Part shown: positions 51,421-61,252 of the stretch, piece after piece | Position numbering within the stretch: position 1 is the first letter of the stretch | Layout: each line of letters starts with the position of its first letter | Assembly: GCF_003602095.1 (NCBI RefSeq) | Contig: NZ_RAHH01000007.1 | Span: forward strand, 1 to 64,000 | Length of the DNA stretch: 64,000 nucleotides | Reading direction: 5' to 3' | Source: Rahnella woolbedingensis | GTDB lineage: Bacteria; Pseudomonadota; Gammaproteobacteria; Enterobacterales; Enterobacteriaceae | Notes under the pieces: generated by a model | The model's input: only the letters and a program-made list of their open reading frames with translations | What the model was told of the DNA's origin: nothing | Databases searched by the model: none | Program-made: the position numbers and the translations under genes

Positions 51421-52623
51421 ATGTCGAGTAAGCTTGTACTGGTTCTTAACTGTGGTAGTTCTTCCCTTAAGTTTGCCATCATTGATGCAGCAAACGGCGA
51501 AGAGCACATTTCAGGTTTAGCCGAATGTTTCCATCTGCCAGAAGCACGCATTAAATGGAAAATGGACGGTGGCAAAGAAGAAGCCGCTTTAGGTGCGGGT
51601 GCCGCACACAGCGAAGCACTGAAATACATCGTTAACAACATTCTGAGCCAAAAACCTGAGCTGTCCGCAGAGCTGGTTGCAATCGGCCACCGCATCGTTC
51701 ATGGCGGCGAAAAGCTGACCAAATCCATGCTGATCAACGACGCGGTCATCGAAGGTATCAAAGAATCTATCCCGTTTGCGCCGCTGCATAACCCGGCCCA
51801 CCTGATCGGTATCGATGAAGCGCTGAAATCTTTCCCTAAACTGGCTGATAAAAACGTTGCCGTTTTCGACACCGCTTTCCATCAGACCATGCCGGAAGAG
51901 TCTTACCTCTACGCCCTGCCGTACAGCCTGTATAAAGATCACCACATCCGTCGTTACGGCGCACACGGCACCAGTCACTTCTACGTGACTCAGGAAGCCG
52001 CGAAAATGCTGAACAAACCTGTGGAAGAAGTGAACCTGATCACTTGTCACCTGGGCAACGGCGGTTCTGTCAGTGCCATCCGTAACGGTAAATGTGTCGA
52101 TACTTCCATGGGTCTGACCCCGCTGGAAGGTCTGGTGATGGGTACCCGCAGCGGTGATATCGATCCGGCAATCATCTTCCACCTGCACGATTCCCTGGGC
52201 ATGAGCGTTGATCAAATCAACAAAATGCTGACCAAAGAATCTGGCCTGCTGGGTCTGACTGAAGTGACCAGCGACTGCCGTTATGTTGAAGACAACTACA
52301 CGACTAAAGCAGATGCTAAACGCGCAATGGACGTGTTCTGCCACCGTCTGGCGAAATACATCGGTGCTTATACTTCACTGATGGAAGGCCGTCTGGACGC
52401 TATCGTCTTCACCGGCGGTATCGGCGAAAACGCAGCAATGGTTCGCGAACTGTCTCTGGACAAACTGGGCCTGCTGGGCTTTGAAGTTGACCACGAACGC
52501 AACCTGGCTGCACGCTTCGGCAAATCCGGTGCCATCAACAAAGAAGGCACCCGCACCGCTCTGGTCATCCCGACCAACGAAGAGCTGGTGATTGCACAAG
52601 ACGCCGCGCGTCTGACTGCATAA
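51421..52623 (+). CDS. ackA: Acetate kinase
   Basis: Reversibly transfers phosphate from acetyl phosphate to ADP, making acetate and ATP. The 400-residue ASKHA-fold protein has all family marks: [44 protein letters not shown] (catalytic His), [23 protein letters not shown] (Arg), and [13 protein letters not shown]. The start ATG is preceded by AGGT. It forms an operon with pta, as in most enterobacteria, with a terminator-like hairpin in between. Confidence 0.98.
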   Translation: MSSKLVLVLNCGSSSLKFAIIDAANGEEHISGLAECFHLPEARIKWKMDGGKEEAALGAGAAHSEALKYIVNNILSQKPELSAELVAIGHRIVHGGEKLTKSMLINDAVIEGIKESIPFAPLHNPAHLIGIDEALKSFPKLADKNVAVFDTAFHQTMPEESYLYALPYSLYKDHHIRRYGAHGTSHFYVTQEAAKMLNKPVEEVNLITCHLGNGGSVSAIRNGKCVDTSMGLTPLEGLVMGTRSGDIDPAIIFHLHDSLGMSVDQINKMLTKESGLLGLTEVTSDCRYVEDNYTTKADAKRAMDVFCHRLAKYIGAYTSLMEGRLDAIVFTGGIGENAAMVRELSLDKLGLLGFEVDHERNLAARFGKSGAINKEGTRTALVIPTNEELVIAQDAARLTA

Positions 52624-52632
52624 TTCTGAGAC

Positions 52633-52657
52633 TGCCCGCGTAATGCGGGCAATTTTT
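52633..52657 (+). terminator. Hairpin between ackA and pta
   Basis: TGCCCGC pairs with GCGGGCA around a 5-base loop, then ATTTTT. It has the form of an intrinsic terminator within the ackA-pta unit, 10 bases after the ackA stop and about 130 before pta, so it may uncouple the two genes partly. Confidence 0.8.
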
Positions 52658-52785
52658 CACCCATAGGCAAACGCCGCCCGTTTGAACGCACCGCGCAGGA
52701 TAATCATCGCGCTTATGCTGATCATTATCCCCTCTGCACAAACCTGCGAATGTCCTTGCCTGGCAACCGATAAAGAGGTTTAGCC

Positions 52786-54945
52786 GTGTCCCGTACAATT
52801 ATGTTGATCCCAACAGGCACCAGCGTTGGTCTTACCAGCGTCAGCCTCGGTGTGATCCGTGCCATGGAACAAAAAGGCGTCAGCCTGAGCATCTTCAAGC
52901 CAATCGCTCAACCGCGTACTGGTGGAGATGCCCCTGACCAGACCACCACGATCATTCGTGCTAACTCCACCGTGACAGCAGCGGAACCGCTGAAGATGAG
53001 TCACGTTGAAACGCTGCTGAGCTCCAACCAGCAGGACGTGCTGATGGAAGAAATCATCGCGCGTTACCACGAAAATACCAAAGACGCAGAAGTGGTGCTG
53101 GTGGAAGGTTTAGTGCCTACCCGCAAACACCAGTTCGCCAATGCGCTGAACTACGAAATCGCTAAAACCCTGAACGCTGAAATCGTCTTCGTTCTGGCGC
53201 TGGGCAATGATTCTCCGGCGCAGTTGAAAGAACGTATCGAACTGGCCCGTTCCAGCTTCGGCGGCAGCAAAAACAAAAACATCACCGGCGTTATCATCAA
53301 CAAACTGAATGCACCGGTTGACGATCAAGGTCGTACACGTCCTGACCTGTCTGAAATCTTTGATGATTCCAATAAAGCCAGCGTGGCAAACATCGACCCG
53401 ACTCAGCTGTTCGCCAACAGCCCGCTGCCGGTTCTGGGTTGCATTCCGTGGAGCTTCGAGCTGATTGCCACCCGTGCAATCGACATGGCCAAGCACCTGA
53501 ATGCCCGCATCATCAACGAAGGCGACGTCAAAACCCGCCGTGTGAAATCCGTGACTTTCTGCGCCCGCAGCATTCCTCATATGCTGGAGCACTTCCGTCC
53601 GGGTTCCCTGCTGGTGACCTCCGCTGACCGTCCGGACGTGCTGGTTTCAGCCTGTCTGGCCGCAATGAATGGCGTAGAAATCGGCGCGATCCTGCTGACC
53701 GGCGGCTATGAAATTGATGAGCGCATCAACAGCCTGTGCGAACGTGCTTTCCAGACTGGTCTGCCCGTCTTTATGGTTGAAACCAACACCTGGCAGACGT
53801 CCCTGAGCCTGCAAAGCTTCAACCTGGAAGTCCCGGCGGATGACCATCAGCGTGTAGAGAAACTGCAACAGTACGTGGCTTCTCACATCAATGCTGACTG
53901 GATCGATTCCCTGAGCGCGCACTCCGAGCGTTCACGCCGTCTGTCTCCGCCAGCCTTCCGTTATCAGCTGACCGAACTGGCCCGTAAAGCCGGTAAACGC
54001 ATCGTTCTGCCGGAAGGCGACGAGCCACGCACCGTGAAAGCGGCTGCGCTGTGCGCTGAACGTGGTATCGCGGAATGTGTTCTGTTGGGTAATCCTGACG
54101 AGATCAAACGCGTTGCCGCCGCTCAGGGCGTGACTCTGGGTAAAGGCATCGAAATCGTGGATCCGGTTGTTGTGCGCGAAGAATACGTGGCACGTCTGGT
54201 TGAGCTGCGTAAAAGCAAAGGCATGACCGAAGTCGTTGCCCGCGAACAGCTGGAAGACAACGTGGTGCTGGGCACCCTGATGCTGGAACAAGGTAACGTT
54301 GACGGTCTGGTTTCCGGCGCGGTTCACACCACTGCCAACACCATCCGTCCACCGTTGCAGTTGATCAAAACCGCACCGGGCAGCTCACTGGTTTCTTCTG
54401 TGTTCTTCATGCTGCTGCCTGACCAGGTTCTGGTTTATGGTGACTGCGCGATCAACCCGGATCCCACCGCTGAACAGCTGTCTGAGATCGCGATTCAGTC
54501 TGCGGATTCCGCAGCAGCATTCGGTATCGAACCCCGCGTTGCGATGATCTCCTACTCAACCGGTAACTCCGGCGCAGGTAGCGACGTTGAGAAAGTGCGT
54601 GAAGCAACCCGTCTGGCACAGGAAAAACGTCCGGATTTGATTATCGATGGTCCGCTGCAATACGACGCCGCGATCATGGCTGACGTTGCACAATCTAAAG
54701 CGCCAAACTCGCCGGTTGCGGGTAAAGCCACCGTGTTCATCTTCCCGGATCTGAACACCGGTAACACCACCTATAAAGCGGTACAGCGTTCTGCGGATCT
54801 GGTCTCTATCGGGCCGATGCTGCAGGGTATGCGTAAACCGGTTAACGACCTGTCCCGTGGCGCACTGGTAGACGATATTGTTTACACCGTGGCACTGACG
54901 GCGATTCAGTCTGCTCAGGCAGAAGCAGCGGTTGCGGCTAAATAA
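52786..54945 (+). CDS. pta: Phosphate acetyltransferase
   Basis: Converts acetyl-CoA to acetyl phosphate. The 719-residue long form has an N-terminal P-loop-like domain ([19 protein letters not shown]) and a DRTGG-type regulatory domain, then the catalytic PTA domain from about residue 390 ([63 protein letters not shown]). The start is a GTG at 52786 with AGAGG about 6 bases upstream. It is followed by a strong terminator that also ends the convergent transketolase locus. Confidence 0.97.
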   Translation: MSRTIMLIPTGTSVGLTSVSLGVIRAMEQKGVSLSIFKPIAQPRTGGDAPDQTTTIIRANSTVTAAEPLKMSHVETLLSSNQQDVLMEEIIARYHENTKDAEVVLVEGLVPTRKHQFANALNYEIAKTLNAEIVFVLALGNDSPAQLKERIELARSSFGGSKNKNITGVIINKLNAPVDDQGRTRPDLSEIFDDSNKASVANIDPTQLFANSPLPVLGCIPWSFELIATRAIDMAKHLNARIINEGDVKTRRVKSVTFCARSIPHMLEHFRPGSLLVTSADRPDVLVSACLAAMNGVEIGAILLTGGYEIDERINSLCERAFQTGLPVFMVETNTWQTSLSLQSFNLEVPADDHQRVEKLQQYVASHINADWIDSLSAHSERSRRLSPPAFRYQLTELARKAGKRIVLPEGDEPRTVKAAALCAERGIAECVLLGNPDEIKRVAAAQGVTLGKGIEIVDPVVVREEYVARLVELRKSKGMTEVVAREQLEDNVVLGTLMLEQGNVDGLVSGAVHTTANTIRPPLQLIKTAPGSSLVSSVFFMLLPDQVLVYGDCAINPDPTAEQLSEIAIQSADSAAAFGIEPRVAMISYSTGNSGAGSDVEKVREATRLAQEKRPDLIIDGPLQYDAAIMADVAQSKAPNSPVAGKATVFIFPDLNTGNTTYKAVQRSADLVSIGPMLQGMRKPVNDLSRGALVDDIVYTVALTAIQSAQAEAAVAAK

Positions 54946-54978
54946 GCCGCAACTTATAAACTGAAAGCTACTGAACGC

Positions 54979-55011
54979 AAAACGCCGGGCATAATGTCCG
55001 GCGTTTTTTTT
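54979..55011. terminator. Bidirectional terminator between pta and the transketolase genes
   Basis: AACGCCGG pairs with CCGGCGTT around a 9-base loop. On the plus strand eight T follow; on the minus strand the stem is followed by TTTTGC. It separates convergent genes. Confidence 0.9.
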
Positions 55012-55032
55012 GGTCATATTCTTTCGATAAAT

Positions 55033-55986
55033 TCAGAGCAAAGTTTTTGCGGCTTCCAGAATATGTTCAGCCGTCAGGCCATATTCCTGCTGCAAGAACT
55101 CCTGCGTCCCTACCTGACCATAACGTTCTTTGACACCAACGCGGCGCATCGGCACCGGCTGATTCTCCACCAGCACTTCCGCGACCGCCGAGCCCAGTCC
55201 GTTATGAATACTGTGGTTTTCACAGGTCACAATTTTGCCGGTTTTTGCGGCGTATTTAATGATGATGTCTTTATCAATCGGCTTGAGGGTAAACATGTCG
55301 ATGACCGCCGCACTCACGCCTTCACGTTCCAGCATTTCTGCCGCTTTCAGGGCTTCGGCAACCATAATGCCGTTGGCAATCAGGGTCACGTCGGTTCCGT
55401 CGCGCAATACATTGGCTTTGCCGATAGTGAATGTAGAACCTTCCTGATAAACCCGGGTGGCCTGTTTGCGGATGGTTCGCACCCAGTAAAAACCTTTTAA
55501 ATCCATCAGCTGCAACAGGATGTTGCGGAACATCACCGCATCCGTCACTTCCATCACCACGGAATTCGCCAGCCCGCGCACAATGCCCATATCTTCGAAT
55601 GACATATGCGTTCCTCCGTTATGACAGGCGCTGACGCCCGCATCAGAGGCGATAATCTTCACGTTATTTTTCTGGTAATCCAGCGACATAAACAGCTGAT
55701 CGAAACAGCGGCGGCTGGCAAACGCGGTAAAAGTATGTACAAACGGCACGCGGCCGGTCAGCGATAAGCCCGCAGCCACACCGATAACGTTGGCTTCCAT
55801 AATGCCGCAGTTAATCACATGGTCGGGATGATCTTTATGCACACCGTCCATTGCCATCGAACTCATCAGATCCGCTTCCAGCGCAATGATCGGCGTGTTC
55901 TCTACAATCTTTTCACGCACGGTGTTGGCGTAGACCTTACGCATTTCCACCGCGTCTTTTTGTAATTCCAGCGAGACTTCAAACAT
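55033..55986 (-). CDS. Transketolase, C-terminal subunit (split type)
   Basis: A 317-residue protein with the pyrimidine-binding and C-terminal domains of transketolase. It has INCGIMEANVIGVAAGLSLTG (Glu that activates thiamine), a phosphate/substrate region SACHNGGTHMSFEDMGIVRG, and the regulatory C-terminal part (GKIVTCENHSIHNGLGSAVAEVL). Split transketolases pair with a partner N-terminal subunit, here encoded just upstream with an 8-base overlap, to shift ketol units between sugar phosphates. GGAGG lies 7 bases before the ATG. It is the last gene of the PTS/transketolase operon. Confidence 0.93.
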   Translation of the reverse strand: MFEVSLELQKDAVEMRKVYANTVREKIVENTPIIALEADLMSSMAMDGVHKDHPDHVINCGIMEANVIGVAAGLSLTGRVPFVHTFTAFASRRCFDQLFMSLDYQKNNVKIIASDAGVSACHNGGTHMSFEDMGIVRGLANSVVMEVTDAVMFRNILLQLMDLKGFYWVRTIRKQATRVYQEGSTFTIGKANVLRDGTDVTLIANGIMVAEALKAAEMLEREGVSAAVIDMFTLKPIDKDIIIKYAAKTGKIVTCENHSIHNGLGSAVAEVLVENQPVPMRRVGVKERYGQVGTQEFLQQEYGLTAEHILEAAKTLL

Positions 55987-56818
55987 GGGTGGCCTCCAGC
56001 TTTGCGATAGCGTTTTCGATTTCCAGTTTCACATCCGGCGTTAAACGCAGATGGTGCGAATTCGCCAACTGCTCGAGATACTTCACGCCCTGCCCTTTGA
56101 TACTGTCGAGGATCACCACCAGCGGACGCTCCTCGGCGTGACGAACCGGCGTCACCGCCTCGCTTATCGCCACAATGTCATCCCCTTTGATGGTCTGCAC
56201 ATCGAAGCCAAACGCACTGAATTTTCCGGCCAGATCGAAGGGTTTGATTACTTCATCCAGCGTGCCGTCGAGCTGTTGCTTGTTGTAGTCGATGAACAAT
56301 GTCAGGTTGTGCAAATTATGGTGCGCAATAAACTGGAAGGCTTCCCAGCACTGGCCTTCGTTAAGCTCACCGTCACCAAGAATGCAGAATACACGGTTGG
56401 TGCGACCGGCCAGTTTGTGGGAAAGCGCCATGCCTGCGGCGATGGAAACGCCCTGCCCGAGCGAACCGGTAGTGGCATCGACACCGGTCGTGCGCAGCCT
56501 GTCCGGATGGCTCGGCAACCGGGTGCCATTCTGGTTCAGCGTTTGCAATTCACTGACCGGAAAATAGCCTTTCAGCGCCAGCGTCGCGTACAGCGCCGGT
56601 CCCGCATGGCCTTTGGACAGCACGAAATAATCGCGATCCTGCCAGTCTGGTTTTCTCGGGTCGATGCGCATCACATCGCCATACAATACCGCCAGCGTTT
56701 CCACCACTGACATGCTGCCGCCATAGTGCCCGAATCCCAGACCGGTCAGCATTTTCAGCGTCTCGATGCGGATATGGCGGGCCAGATCACGAACCTCCTG
56801 GACATCTTTCATCTTCAT
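55979..56818 (-). CDS. Transketolase, N-terminal subunit (split type)
   Basis: A 279-residue protein with the thiamine diphosphate-binding domain of transketolase: GFGHYGGSMSVVETLAVLYGDVMR, SKGHAGPALYATLALKG, TGSLGQGVSIAAGMAL, and the ThDP motif GDGELNEGQCWEAFQFIAHHNLHNLTLFIDYN. It needs the C-terminal subunit encoded next. AAGGACC lies just before the ATG. The 130-base gap to the PTS EIIC gene is AT-rich; a promoter there is possible. Housekeeping tkt genes encode one long chain, so this pair is a catabolic version. Confidence 0.93.
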   Translation of the reverse strand: MKMKDVQEVRDLARHIRIETLKMLTGLGFGHYGGSMSVVETLAVLYGDVMRIDPRKPDWQDRDYFVLSKGHAGPALYATLALKGYFPVSELQTLNQNGTRLPSHPDRLRTTGVDATTGSLGQGVSIAAGMALSHKLAGRTNRVFCILGDGELNEGQCWEAFQFIAHHNLHNLTLFIDYNKQQLDGTLDEVIKPFDLAGKFSAFGFDVQTIKGDDIVAISEAVTPVRHAEERPLVVILDSIKGQGVKYLEQLANSHHLRLTPDVKLEIENAIAKLEATHV

Positions 56819-56948
56819 TGGTCCTTATTTTAGTGAGCACTTATCCTGGCCTGTTATTGCTAACAGGCAGGACAGTGTTTCCCGGATGGAGTTAAAAAAC
56901 GTATTAGTTGATAACCGTATTAGCTAAAAAAAGGTTAAATGCAGGGAA

Positions 56949-58325
56949 TTACTTCTCGGTGACTTCGTTCTCAGCCACTGGTTTTTTGCCAAGATAGTTC
57001 CAGGCGACCAGCACCGCGAAGATACCGACAATCAGCGCCATGATGCCTTCCTTCGACATGAAGCGCGCCAGATTACCCAGCAGGATGCCGATAACGCCGA
57101 AGTCCGCGTCGGAGAACGTCGCGTTGGCAAAGCCCAGCGCACCAAGTACCGGTAACAACAGAACCGGCAGGAAGGTAATCAGCACGCCGTTAGCAAACGC
57201 ACCGACCATCGCACCGCGACGTCCGCCAGTCGCATTACCGAAGACACCCGCGGTCGCACCGGTGAAGAAGTGCGGCACCACGCCCGGCAGGATCAGCACC
57301 AGATGCATTTGTCCTAACAGGAACAAACCGACCAGACCACCGAGGAAGCTGAACAGGAAACCAATCAGCACGGCATTCGGTGCGTACGGATAAACCACCG
57401 GGCAGTCCAGCGCCGGACGGGCGTTAGGCACCAGTTTTTCAGAGAAGCCGACGAATGCCGGAACGATTTCCGCCAGGATCAGACGCACACCCTGCAGAAT
57501 GATGAACACACCCGCCGCGAAAGTAATGGCCATGATGATGGCGTACACCAGATAGTTCTGGCCCGCGCTGTAAGTCGCTTCAACAAAGACCTGACCGGCG
57601 AACACCGCCATAATCAGATAAATGATGATCATGGTGAGGGAGATAGAAATGGAACTGTCGCGCAGGAAACTCAGGTTTTTCGGCAGATTCATCTCTTCCG
57701 TAGAACGTGAACCTTTGCCGACTTTACTGCCGATCCAGCCTGATAAAACGTAACCGATGGTGCCGAAATGGCCGAACGCCACGTCGTCGCTGCCGGTGAT
57801 TTTACGCATATAACGCTGCGCCAGCGCCGGGAAGAACGCCATGATAAGACCGAGCGTCAGTGAGCCGGTGAAGACCAGAGCAACGCCTTCGAAACCAGCC
57901 ACCGTCAGAATGACGCTGATCATACAGGCCATATAGAACGTGTGATGCCCGGTCAGGAAGACATATTTCAGTCGGGTGAAACGCGCCACAATCAGGTTTG
58001 CCACCATACCAAACGCCATAATTAAGGCGGTCGGCGCACCGAATTTCTCCAGCGCAATGGAAACAATGGCTTCGTTATTTGGAATAATGCCCTGGATATT
58101 AAAGGCGTGTTCAAACATCCCGCCTAAAGGATTAAGAGAGCCCACTAATACCGTGGCACCCCCGCCCAATACTAAAAATCCCAGTATTGTTTTAACCGTG
58201 CCTTTGACCACATCAGAAAAATTTTTCTTCTGTGCCACCAGGCCGATTAATGCGATGAGCCCCACCAGTACGGAAGGCACTTTTAATATATCAACCACAA
58301 ACTTGAGCGTTTCCTGGATAAACAT
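56949..58325 (-). CDS. PTS sugar transporter EIIC, ascorbate (UlaA/SgaT) type
   Basis: An inner-membrane permease of 458 residues with about 11 hydrophobic segments, of the ascorbate-Gat superfamily (UlaA/SgaT). Its N-terminal part (LKVPSVLVGLIALIGLVAQKKNFSDVVKGTVKTILGFLVLGGGATVLVGSL) and GHHTFYMACMISVILT fit the family. It moves a sugar acid or related substrate with phosphorylation through the EIIB partner. The start ATG at 58325 has AGGTGG 2-5 bases upstream; a GTG two codons earlier has no room for a ribosome site. The substrate cannot be told from sequence. It sits in an operon with EIIB, EIIA and a split transketolase. Confidence 0.92.
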   Translation of the reverse strand: MFIQETLKFVVDILKVPSVLVGLIALIGLVAQKKNFSDVVKGTVKTILGFLVLGGGATVLVGSLNPLGGMFEHAFNIQGIIPNNEAIVSIALEKFGAPTALIMAFGMVANLIVARFTRLKYVFLTGHHTFYMACMISVILTVAGFEGVALVFTGSLTLGLIMAFFPALAQRYMRKITGSDDVAFGHFGTIGYVLSGWIGSKVGKGSRSTEEMNLPKNLSFLRDSSISISLTMIIIYLIMAVFAGQVFVEATYSAGQNYLVYAIIMAITFAAGVFIILQGVRLILAEIVPAFVGFSEKLVPNARPALDCPVVYPYAPNAVLIGFLFSFLGGLVGLFLLGQMHLVLILPGVVPHFFTGATAGVFGNATGGRRGAMVGAFANGVLITFLPVLLLPVLGALGFANATFSDADFGVIGILLGNLARFMSKEGIMALIVGIFAVLVAWNYLGKKPVAENEVTEK

Positions 58326-58374
58326 ATCCACCTCGTTTGTCTATTTGTTTTATTTGTAGGGTTATTCAGTGCCG

Positions 58375-58656
58375 TCAGGACACTGGGTGTTTTTCAAAAT
58401 GCGCAATCAGTTTGGTTTCAAGTTCATTAATATCGATAATGTTAGTGATCACCACTAACTGATTATCCGGGATGCTGGCACTGGCGGCGATGTCTTTCGC
58501 CATCACGAACAGGTCGGCTTCACCGGGAATGGCAGAAGACAAATCGGAGTGCTGAACATCCGCCTGAATATTCAATTTCTTCAGCACTTTTTTAATGTTT
58601 ATTTCGACCATAAAGCTGCTGCCTAAACCGGAACCGCAAATCGCCATAATTTTCAT
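58375..58656 (-). CDS. PTS EIIB component, ascorbate (UlaB/SgaB) type
   Basis: A 93-residue soluble PTS protein of the lactose/ascorbate EIIB fold. The phosphorylated Cys is residue 7 in MKIMAICGSGLGSSF, the P-loop-like motif of the family. It receives phosphate from the EIIA and passes it to the substrate bound by EIIC. The ATG at 58656 follows AGGTG by six bases. It lies 49 bases before EIIC and 126 bases after EIIA. Confidence 0.92.
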   Translation of the reverse strand: MKIMAICGSGLGSSFMVEINIKKVLKKLNIQADVQHSDLSSAIPGEADLFVMAKDIAASASIPDNQLVVITNIIDINELETKLIAHFEKHPVS

Positions 58657-58782
58657 TTTATTCACCTGTTCATTATCTGTTTTGAAAGTGTAAGCCTGCG
58701 TATCAGTTGCCCGTATTCTGGCCTCTGATTATTTATAATTCCCTGACTGAAGTTAACTTCCCTTGTGCGGTATTAACTCAAA

Positions 58783-59226
58783 TTAATAGCGGGAAATCAC
58801 TTCCTGTATTTCATGGATGGTTTTAGCCTGATGGATTTTTTGCATATCTTCATCGCTGGAAAATAATTCAGCCAGTTCAGAAATCAGCTCAATATGACTG
58901 TGCTTATCGGGCGCGGATAACATGACGACGGTATATACCGGATCGTTATCCTCTGAATTAAATTTCACCCCCGGCGGTAAGGTCAGCAGCGATAATCCCA
59001 GTCCATTTGCTCCCTCTTCCGGTCTGGCGTGCGGCATTGCGATGCCCGGTGCCAGAACAAAATACGGCCCCAGTTTTTCCCGCTGCGCAAAAATCGCCGT
59101 CAGGTAATCCGGGGTAATTGTCCCTTCTTTCAGCAGTGGCTCAGCGCTCACTTCCACTGCCTCCCGCCAGTCCGTGATATCCGTTCTGATCTGAATTCGT
59201 TCAGAGGTCAGCCAATCTTTCAGCAT
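58783..59226 (-). CDS. PTS EIIA component, ascorbate/mannitol-like type
   Basis: A 147-residue EIIA domain of the mannitol/fructose/ascorbate class. The phosphorylated His is residue 66 in LAPGIAMPHARPEEGANGLGLSLLTLPPG. It takes phosphate from HPr. GGAG lies 7 bases before the ATG. It is the first gene of the EIIA-EIIB-EIIC-transketolase operon and diverges from the LacI-type regulator. A 117-base gap to EIIB may permit separate expression. Confidence 0.92.
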   Translation of the reverse strand: MLKDWLTSERIQIRTDITDWREAVEVSAEPLLKEGTITPDYLTAIFAQREKLGPYFVLAPGIAMPHARPEEGANGLGLSLLTLPPGVKFNSEDNDPVYTVVMLSAPDKHSHIELISELAELFSSDEDMQKIHQAKTIHEIQEVISRY

Positions 59227-59579
59227 AGTGATGCTCCGTTTTATTTTTGAAGATGGCCGGTCAAATTTCCCCCAGACCGCACCAACGATCCAGACTCTAC
59301 TTCAGCGGTAGCGTTAACATCCGTGATACATCTCACAAAGATAGCGCTACCAAGCTTCTATCATTGAGATCTGTGATAGCGCTATCAAAAATAATCACAC
59401 GGCGGTATCAACGGCCAGCGGTTTGCACAAATAACGGTATACTTTGTCTGGAAATTGCCGATAATTTACCGAATTCTGCCGTAGTTCCCGTTATGCCGGT
59501 CCTGCTGCGGCCCGCTTTTTTCGTTATGCCTGTAGGTATACATTGTGCGCAAGATGCGCAGTTAAGGTCAGGATCGTGA
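59227..59579. promoter_or_regulatory. Intergenic control region with three operator-like sites
   Basis: A 353-base divergent region between the EIIA gene and the LacI-type regulator. Three related 14-mers lie in a row: CGGTAGCGTTAACA (59306-59319), AGATAGCGCTACCA (59339-59352) and a perfect palindrome TGATAGCGCTATCA (59374-59387), about 33-35 bases apart. The core AGCGCT with a central CG step is the usual LacI-family operator design. They sit nearer the EIIA gene, so repression of the PTS operon by looping is plausible. The rest is unremarkable. Confidence 0.8.
59374..59387. promoter_or_regulatory. Palindromic LacI-family operator
   Basis: TGATAGCGCTATCA is a perfect 14-bp palindrome with a central CG step, close to the known gluconate-type (GntR/IdnR) operators. 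The other two copies at 59306-59319 and 59339-59352 are degenerate. It lies between the regulator gene and the operon it probably controls. Confidence 0.75.
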
Positions 59580-60596
59580 ATGTCCATTAACAAGAAAAGA
59601 CGCAGTACCGGAAGAGTCACGCTGGCGGATGTCGCGCAGCTGGCTGGCGTGGGCAGCATGACTGTTTCCCGCGCATTGCGAACGCCGGAGCAGGTTTCCG
59701 ACAAGCTGCGGGAGAAAATCGAAGAAGCCGTCAGCCAGCTGGGTTATCTGCCAAATCAGGCCGCAAGTTCGCTGGCTTCCGCCTCGTCCAATACCATTGC
59801 GATGATTGTGCCCAGCCTGTCTGAATCCGGTTGTGCGGAGATGTTTGCGGGCTTACAGAAAGTGCTGCAACCGGCGGGATATCAGATCATGCTGGCCGAA
59901 TCCCAGCACCGCATGGAGCGTGAGGAAAAGCTGCTGGAAACGCTGCTGTCCTACAATCTGGCGGCGGCTATTTTGCTTTCCGTCGAGCATTCCGCAAATG
60001 TCCGGCAATGGCTGGATAATCTGACCATTCCGGTGCTGGAAATCGGCGCGCTGACCGATTCGCCCATCGATATGAATATCGGTATTGATTACGTCGAAGC
60101 GATGTTTCAGCTGACGCAGACCGTGGTGGCAAAGGGTTATCAGAATATCGGCATGCTTTGCGCCAATCAGGAACAGTGGATTTTCCAGCAACATTTGCAG
60201 GGCTGGCGTAAAGCGATGCTGAAAGCGCATATGTCGCCGCACCGGGTGATTAACGCCGCGGAGCCTGCCTGCTTTTCTACCGGAGCTCAGCAACTGCCTG
60301 AATTCCTGCTGGCCTGGCCTGAACTCGACGCACTGGTGTGTGTGTCTGACGATCTGGCCTGCGGCGCGCTGTACGAATGCCAGCGCAGAAGAATCAAAGT
60401 GCCGGACGATCTGGCTGTGGTCGGTTTTGGCAATTCAGACGTCAGCAAAGTCTGTCAGCCACCGCTGACCACCATTGCTATTCCGCATAAAGAAATCGGC
60501 GTGCGCGCGGCACAGGCGTTACTGGCGAGGATTAATGACGAGGAATGGGAAGAGGTGACGATTGCATCGTCATTGTGTAAGCGCGACAGCTGCTAG
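59580..60596 (+). CDS. LacI-family transcriptional regulator of the PTS/transketolase operon
   Basis: A 338-residue LacI/GalR regulator. The helix-turn-helix spans about 14-35 (TLADVAQLAGVGSMTVSRALRTPEQVS) with a hinge segment (LGYLPNQAASSLASASSNT), followed by a periplasmic-binding-like domain (IAMIVPSLSESGCAEMF to IAIPHKEIGVRAAQALL). It resembles the gluconate-repressor branch (GntR/PtxS like). It diverges from the PTS operon, and three operator-like sites lie between. The inducer is not known. AGGA lies about 6 bases before the ATG. Confidence 0.93.
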   Translation: MSINKKRRSTGRVTLADVAQLAGVGSMTVSRALRTPEQVSDKLREKIEEAVSQLGYLPNQAASSLASASSNTIAMIVPSLSESGCAEMFAGLQKVLQPAGYQIMLAESQHRMEREEKLLETLLSYNLAAAILLSVEHSANVRQWLDNLTIPVLEIGALTDSPIDMNIGIDYVEAMFQLTQTVVAKGYQNIGMLCANQEQWIFQQHLQGWRKAMLKAHMSPHRVINAAEPACFSTGAQQLPEFLLAWPELDALVCVSDDLACGALYECQRRRIKVPDDLAVVGFGNSDVSKVCQPPLTTIAIPHKEIGVRAAQALLARINDEEWEEVTIASSLCKRDSC

Positions 60597-60626
60597 AAAA
60601 AACAACGGGCGATAGTGTATCGCCCG
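60597..60626 (-). terminator. Rho-independent terminator after yfcD
   Basis: On the minus strand CGGGCGATA pairs with TATCGCCCG across a 3-base loop, then TTG and six T. The LacI gene ends directly in front of it on the plus strand, where no T run follows, so it serves yfcD best. Confidence 0.88.
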
Positions 60627-60637
60627 CGAGTTGCTTA

Positions 60638-61252
60638 TCAGATATCGTCTTCTGTCGACGAATCTTCACCACCTGTCACACCATCAGCCGCCGGTGCTGC
60701 CGCTTCACGCGTCAGAGGCTTGCCGTGTTCTTTCTCATTATTGCGCGTCATCCACAATGACAGGGCTTTAAGTGAATCTGGCGTGAATTCATCACAGCGG
60801 GCAGTGATCTCCTCCGGCGTCATCCAGCGTACAGCATCAATTTCTTCTTCCTGCAGAGCGAACGGACCGTGGGATACGCAGCTGAACAAGGCACCCCAGA
60901 CGCGGCATTTGTTCTCTTCTTCGAAATAGAACTGACCGTGCTCGGCAAAAGGCACACCGGCAATCCCTAATTCTTCTTCTGCTTCACGACGCGCAGAATC
61001 GAGGATATTTTCACCGCTTTGCACTACGCCACCGGCTGTTGCGTCCAGCCAGCCCGGGTAGAAATCTTTGGTTTCAGTGCGGCGCTGGATCAAAATATTT
61101 CCCATGCCATCGTGAACCACGATATAGCTGGCACGGTGACGCAGGACCTGAGCGCGCATTTGTTGTCGGCTGGCCTGGGCTATGACTTCGTTATCTTCGT
61201 TGACGATATCAACCCACTCATCCGTACTGATGTTTTGCTCTTGTTCTGACAT
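60638..61252 (-). CDS. yfcD: Nudix hydrolase YfcD
   Basis: A 204-residue Nudix hydrolase. The Nudix box is complete: [24 protein letters not shown]. The protein resembles E. coli YfcD (180 residues) but has a longer, low-complexity acidic C-terminal tail ([22 protein letters not shown]). The substrate is not known; the fold is the isopentenyl-diphosphate isomerase-like branch. The start at 61252 has a weak ribosome site. It diverges from yfcG. Confidence 0.93.
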   Translation of the reverse strand: MSEQEQNISTDEWVDIVNEDNEVIAQASRQQMRAQVLRHRASYIVVHDGMGNILIQRRTETKDFYPGWLDATAGGVVQSGENILDSARREAEEELGIAGVPFAEHGQFYFEEENKCRVWGALFSCVSHGPFALQEEEIDAVRWMTPEEITARCDEFTPDSLKALSLWMTRNNEKEHGKPLTREAAAPAADGVTGGEDSSTEDDI

